The notes under the pieces: generated by a model
What the model was told of the DNA's origin: nothing
The model's input: the letters and a program-made list of their open reading frames with translations, nothing else
The model's database searches: none
Shown here: one piece after another, positions 9,200 through 12,278 of the stretch
Numbering within the stretch: position 1 is the first letter of the stretch
How the letters are laid out: each line of letters starts with the position of its first letter
Position numbers and translations under genes: made by a program
Assembly: GCA_910585135.1 (NCBI GenBank)
Contig: CAJUEB010000057.1
Coordinates: 1 to 12,278, forward strand
Length of the DNA stretch: 12,278 nt
Reading direction: 5' to 3'
DNA from: an uncultured Eubacteriales bacterium
GTDB taxonomy: Bacteria; Bacillota; Clostridia; Peptostreptococcales; Anaerovoracaceae

Positions 9200-9205
9200 A
9201 GGGGA
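9200..9205 (+). promoter_or_regulatory. Ribosome binding site deciding a TTG start for the recombinase
   Basis: AGGGGA lies six bases before TTG9212. The upstream in-frame ATG9197 has only a weak, distant GGGAAA before it. Starting at TTG gives MKIFIYSRKS, which places the catalytic serine at residue 10 as in gamma-delta resolvase. Confidence 0.55.
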
Positions 9206-9211
9206 AATCCA

Positions 9212-10837
9212 TTGAAAATCTTTATCTACAGCCGGAAATCCGTCTACACCGGCAAAGGAAAAAGCATCGATAACCAGATCGGAATGTGCCGGGAATACAT
9301 CTCTTCTAAAATCCCAGATAACGATAATGCTGAAATCAGCATCTATGAAGACGAGGGATTTTCTGCAAAAAACACAGACAGACCACAATTTCAGAAGATG
9401 CTCTTCGATTTAAAACAGGACAAACCAGACTATGTGATCTGTTACCGCCTCGACCGGATCAGCCGCAATGTCAGCGACTTTTCTAGCTTCGTAGAAGAAT
9501 TGAACAATCTCGATATCAGTTTTGTATGCATCAAAGAGGAATTCGATACCTCAACGCCGATGGGAAAAGCGATGATGTATATCGCCTCTGTTTTTGCACA
9601 GCTTGAGAGGGAAACCATCGCAGAGCGCGTGCGCGACAATATGCTTATGCTGGCCAGAACCGGCAGATGGCTTGGCGGAACGACGCCGACAGGTTTTACA
9701 TCAGAAAAAACGCAAGAAGTAATTCTCGATGGAAAGATTAAAACCGCATACAAGCTAAAAGATAACCCGAAGGAACTGAAAATCATTGACTGCATATTCG
9801 AAAAATTCCTGGAGCTTAGGAGCCTTTCTGGCGTCAGCAAACACTTGATCAAGCAGGACATAAAATCCCGCACAGGCAAATATTACTCCCTCTTAGGGAT
9901 TAAGGACATCCTCCAAAATCCTGTCTACTGCATCGCAGACGAAACAGCACGGGAGTATTTCACAAGCTGCAACTCTGATGTCTGTTTTGAACGAAAGGAT
10001 TGTTCCAAGCGTTACGGTTTATTAGCGTACAACAAGCGGGACTACCGCAAAAAAAATGCGCCAAGGCAATCTATGGATAAATGGATCATTGCCATCGGAA
10101 AGCATAAAGGGCGCATATCCGGCAAAAAATGGGTATCGGTACAGAACATCCTCAAAGATAATATCCCTACTGGAACAAAACCAGCGGTCATGCACAACGA
10201 CTATGCGCTCCTTTCCGGCTTGATTACCTGCAAACAGTGCCAAAGCCGAATGTTCGCGAAACGCCGGAGCAGCAAAGGTCATAATCAAACTGCCTTCGAT
10301 TACATCTGTAGCAATAAACTGCGGGGAGGTACCGCTCTCTGTAACTGCAAAAACCTCAATGGAATGCAGGCTGACGATCTGGTATGCGAGCATCTGTGCA
10401 ATTTTGCAAAACCGAGCTACAAATTCTATCATCTGCTGGAAGAACTAAAATGCAAGCTCCAAGCGCAAGAGCAAGATGATCCGATTGCCGATATCGATAA
10501 AAAAATCGACCATTACACAAAGGAAATCGACCATTTAATCAACATCCTGTCACAGGGAGCGGCCAGCCCGTCTGTGGTAAAAAAAGTCAACCTGAAAGTA
10601 TCGGCGCTTGACGATAACATTGCCTCCCTGAAAACAGAAAAAACCGCACGAGAGCAGGAGCTATCCCTGACATCCGAGCAGGAATTACAGATCGATATGC
10701 TTTCGACAACACTCGCCAGTTTCAACGATCATTTTGATATCCTGACGATACAGGAAAAGCGAACGCTGATCAAGCTGATTGTAAAAAAGATCGTCTGGGA
10801 TGGAACGGCTCTTCATATTTTTATCGATGGCGATTAA
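9212..10837 (+). CDS. Large serine recombinase (site-specific integrase)
   Basis: A 541-residue protein (546 if ATG9197 is used), within the usual size range of large serine recombinases. It catalyses integration and excision through a serine-DNA intermediate. The N-terminal resolvase fold shows YSRKS with nucleophile Ser10, GKSIDNQ, the arginine motif YRLDRISR (Arg82, Arg85), and STPMGKAMMY...QLERETIAERVRDNM leading into the long helix. A recombinase DNA-binding domain covers about residues 155-260. A zinc ribbon follows with Cys340, Cys343, Cys366 and Cys377 or Cys379, then a charged coiled-coil region (about 405-490) typical of the motif controlling synapsis direction. All catalytic parts appear intact and the frame is unbroken. 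Its 3' end sits about 60 bp from the interrupted feoB sequence, as expected for an integrase at the end of its element. It is divergent from rhs. No excision factor is visible. Confidence 0.95.
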   Translation: MKIFIYSRKSVYTGKGKSIDNQIGMCREYISSKIPDNDNAEISIYEDEGFSAKNTDRPQFQKMLFDLKQDKPDYVICYRLDRISRNVSDFSSFVEELNNLDISFVCIKEEFDTSTPMGKAMMYIASVFAQLERETIAERVRDNMLMLARTGRWLGGTTPTGFTSEKTQEVILDGKIKTAYKLKDNPKELKIIDCIFEKFLELRSLSGVSKHLIKQDIKSRTGKYYSLLGIKDILQNPVYCIADETAREYFTSCNSDVCFERKDCSKRYGLLAYNKRDYRKKNAPRQSMDKWIIAIGKHKGRISGKKWVSVQNILKDNIPTGTKPAVMHNDYALLSGLITCKQCQSRMFAKRRSSKGHNQTAFDYICSNKLRGGTALCNCKNLNGMQADDLVCEHLCNFAKPSYKFYHLLEELKCKLQAQEQDDPIADIDKKIDHYTKEIDHLINILSQGAASPSVVKKVNLKVSALDDNIASLKTEKTAREQELSLTSEQELQIDMLSTTLASFNDHFDILTIQEKRTLIKLIVKKIVWDGTALHIFIDGD

Positions 10838-10912
10838 AGAATTGTCAGTAATTTACTCCTCGGCAGCGTCAAAAAACGCAATCTCCGATTCAAATTTGCC
10901 CTTTGGATGGCG
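10838..10912. other. Probable attachment-site junction between element and feoB
   Basis: Between the recombinase stop and the FeoB-like sequence. In the FeoB frame the upstream codons back to TAA at 10849 (FTPRQRQKTQSPIQI) look unlike FeoB, while GGAFPTLIAIITIFF from about 10909 does, so the crossover should lie near 10890-10912. An imperfect dyad, TTGGA (10903-10907) and TCCAA (10920-10924) around a 12-base GC-rich centre, is compatible with a serine integrase site but is not proof. Confidence 0.4.
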
Positions 10913-11652
10913 GCGCATTTCCAACCCTAATCGCCATCATCACGATTTTCTTTGCCACAACCTTTGCCGCTTTCCGTACACTAGCAGCAGGACTCATGCT
11001 GACAGCGATAATCTTACTCGGAATCGCTATGACACTTTTGGTATCGAAGCTTCTGTCGAAAACGCTTCTAAAGGGAATGCCCTCCTCCTTTATCCTGGAA
11101 CTGCCGCCCTACCGAAAGCCTAAAATCGGCAGCGTGATTGTCCGTTCCATCCTGGACAGAACCATATTCGTGCTGGGCAGAGCTATCATCGTAGCTGCGC
11201 CTGCCGGCATCATCATCTGGATACTGGCCAATGTCAATGCGGGAGATGCGTCCCTCTTAAACCACTGCACCGAATTCCTCGATCCCTTCGGGCGGCTGAT
11301 CGGCGTGGACGGCGTCATCGTCATGGCGTTTATTTTAGGCTTTCCCGCAAACGAAATCGTCATACCAATCATGCTCATGTGCTATATGTCCACCGGCATG
11401 CTGACCGATTACAGCAGCCTTGGGCAATTACAAGAAGTTCTCACAGGATGCGGCTGGACCGCCCAGACAGCGTTATGCGTATTGGTTCTCTGCCTGTTTC
11501 ACTTTCCATGCGGCACGACGTGCCTGACGATCAAAAAAGAAACGGGCAGCCTGAAATGGACCGCCCTCGCATTTGCCCTGCCTACCGCAATCGGCATCCT
11601 ATTCTGTTTTCTTATAAAGCTATCATCCCTGGGGCTTCATTTTCTCTTTTAA
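10903..11652 (+). pseudogene. feoB: 3' fragment of feoB, ferrous iron transporter B, interrupted by the element
   Basis: About 250 residues matching the membrane-embedded C-terminal third of FeoB, the GTP-driven Fe(II) importer of the cytoplasmic membrane. Recognisable motifs are FPTLIAIITIFF, FILELPPYRKPKIG, GRAIIVAAPAGIIIW, the gate motif AFILGFPANEIVIPI and LFHFPCGTTC. Full FeoB is usually about 650-830 residues and begins with a G domain; here the G domain and first gate half are missing. There is no credible start: TTG10903 lacks a ribosome binding site and the frame closes upstream at 10849-10851. The remainder is otherwise undamaged and has its natural stop, which suggests a recent or reversible insertion. 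It overlaps the next gene convergently by 41 bp. I infer that it is non-functional while the element is integrated. Confidence 0.88.
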
Positions 11653-12100
11653 AAAGCTCGAAAGCCTCCTTGCCGTCTGTCGGCACTGTAAAAAGCCACG
11701 CCTGGTCTACAGCCTCTACGTTAAGCCGAAAGCATCCGTTGCCCTTTGCATTTGCCTGTGCATACCGTATTTCCTCTGCAAAGGGCTTGGTGCTGCGGGC
11801 AAAGCCGATCGGTTCATGATAGTAATACCAGCCATCCTGGCCATCAATCCAGCAATCGCTGTCTATGTAGCGCGATATCACCTCTGCCTCTTCCTCGCCT
11901 TCCGTTTTGTCAACCTTTACCCGAAGCCACAGATTGCCGGCAGAATTATTCGTCACGGATGTATCATCATTAAAAATGAGCGTCTCCTGCGCTGGATGCT
12001 CCGGCGCCTTTTCCACGATCCAAGTATTGTATACGATTATTGTGCTGATCAGGACCAGCCCGACGATCCCGCAAATCAAAGCCGCAGAAATCTTGTCCAT
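11612..12100 (-). CDS. Small membrane-anchored extracytoplasmic protein, unknown function
   Basis: A 162-residue protein. Residues about 4-24 (ISAALICGIVGLVLISTIIVY) form one hydrophobic segment, an uncleaved anchor or signal, followed by a polar linker and a probable beta-rich domain: NLWLRVKV (56-63), a Glu-rich patch, then IDGQDGWYYYHEP (85-97), GFARSTKPF and AEEIRYA, ending in EAFELFKREN. The pattern 'xxWxRVKV ... DGWYYYxxPxxxxxSTKPF' resembles C-terminal parts of secreted proteins found with SipW/TasA-type systems in Bacillota. This is family resemblance recalled from motifs, not an alignment. ATG12100 was chosen because AGGAG lies eight bases upstream; the frame is open 28 codons further but without a comparable site. 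Its stop lies inside feoB on the opposite strand. It probably belongs to the host chromosome rather than the element. Confidence 0.7.
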   Translation of the reverse strand: MDKISAALICGIVGLVLISTIIVYNTWIVEKAPEHPAQETLIFNDDTSVTNNSAGNLWLRVKVDKTEGEEEAEVISRYIDSDCWIDGQDGWYYYHEPIGFARSTKPFAEEIRYAQANAKGNGCFRLNVEAVDQAWLFTVPTDGKEAFELFKRENEAPGMIAL

Positions 12101-12108
12101 CTTCTCAT

Positions 12109-12113
12109 CTCCT
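12109..12113 (-). promoter_or_regulatory. Ribosome binding site of the small membrane protein gene
   Basis: AAAGGAGATG context on the minus strand, with AGGAG eight bases before ATG12100. It favours this start over the longer open frame. Confidence 0.65.
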
Positions 12114-12128
12114 TTCCCCAAGGGAAAG
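12112..12128. repeat. Perfect 7-bp inverted repeat just upstream of the small gene
   Basis: On the minus strand CTTTCCC-TTG-GGGAAAG. It touches the ribosome binding site on one side and the candidate -10 box on the other, so it could be an operator, or a leader hairpin if transcription starts further upstream. Confidence 0.45.
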
Positions 12129-12155
12129 ATTACCATGCCAAAATTCCTGCGACAA
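12127..12155 (-). promoter_or_regulatory. Candidate promoter of the small membrane protein gene
   Basis: TTGTCG (12150-12155), 17-bp spacer and TAATCT (12127-12132) preceded by TGG, an extended -10. The hexamers match only 4 and 3 of 6 consensus positions. Predicted start is near 12120. Confidence 0.3.
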
Positions 12156-12278
12156 TGCAATTCATCATTCAATTTTCGACGCAATTTACCTGCTGTTTGC
12201 AGTTACTGTGAAAATCGCCCTCTATTCGCCATGAAACGAAAAGTGCGCCGCCTCCCGCACGCCGTCTTTTCCTGCAAT

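Larger units (their letters stand above)
1..10912. mobile_element. Integrative element of the large serine recombinase type, inserted in feoB (partial)
   Basis: Inferred from an intact large serine recombinase lying directly against a feoB fragment that lacks its 5' two thirds. Visible cargo is the giant rhs gene. The left end is outside the window. No phage structural, conjugation or replication genes are seen here, so whether this is a prophage, a conjugative element or a small genomic island is undetermined. The right limit is placed at the point where FeoB similarity begins; the exact base is not known. Confidence 0.55.

Noticed and set aside
9442..9879. Minus-strand 145-codon frame within the recombinase gene
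   Set aside because: Antisense to conserved catalytic-domain codons of the recombinase and without its own start signals.
10866..10879. GCGT/ACGC short hairpin after the recombinase as a terminator
   Set aside because: The stem is only 4 bp with a 6-base A-rich loop and has no following T run on the plus strand.
10800..11123. Plus-strand 107-codon frame spanning the recombinase end and feoB fragment
   Set aside because: It is out of frame with the clear FeoB motifs and its translation has no family signature.
12222..12278. Possible 3' end of a further minus-strand gene (reads to TAG at 12222)
   Set aside because: Only 18 codons are visible, with no recognisable motif. A plus-strand ATG at 12231 also opens a frame but lacks a ribosome binding site. 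Neither can be supported.

Overview
The window reads as chromosomal DNA of a Gram-positive Bacillota, probably a clostridial relative. The reasons are AGGAG-type ribosome binding sites, moderate GC in genes with a very AT-rich spacer, a Sec-exported WapA-like Rhs protein, a FeoB typical of that phylum, and a small anchored protein resembling proteins that often accompany SipW/TasA-type systems. The genus cannot be read from the sequence.

Positions 1-8821 (minus strand) are one uninterrupted reading frame of at least 2,940 codons that runs off the left edge. It encodes a giant polymorphic-toxin-type Rhs/YD-repeat protein. In order it has a Sec signal peptide, a DNRLRE-like domain, several Ig-like modules, a fibronectin type III module, a DUF6531-like cap, about 28 recognisable YD repeats, the Rhs-associated core, a Lys/Ala-rich segment and the first ~104 residues of a pretoxin HINT domain. 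The toxin tip and any immunity gene lie left of the window.

Positions 8822-9211 are an AT-rich divergent control region. It holds an extended -10 promoter for rhs overlapped by a 16-bp palindrome, and a candidate promoter for the recombinase embedded in inverted and direct repeats.

Positions 9212-10837 (plus strand) encode a large serine recombinase (integrase). Shortly after its stop, a reading frame unmistakably like the C-terminal third of ferrous iron transporter FeoB begins without a start (about 10898-11652). The simplest reading is that an integrative element, carrying rhs as cargo and the recombinase at its end, is inserted inside feoB, with one attachment junction at about 10838-10912. 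The other junction and the feoB 5' part should be beyond the left edge.

Positions 11612-12100 (minus strand) encode a 162-residue membrane-anchored protein of unknown function that overlaps the feoB 3' end convergently by 41 bp. The last ~180 bases hold its promoter region and no gene I can support.
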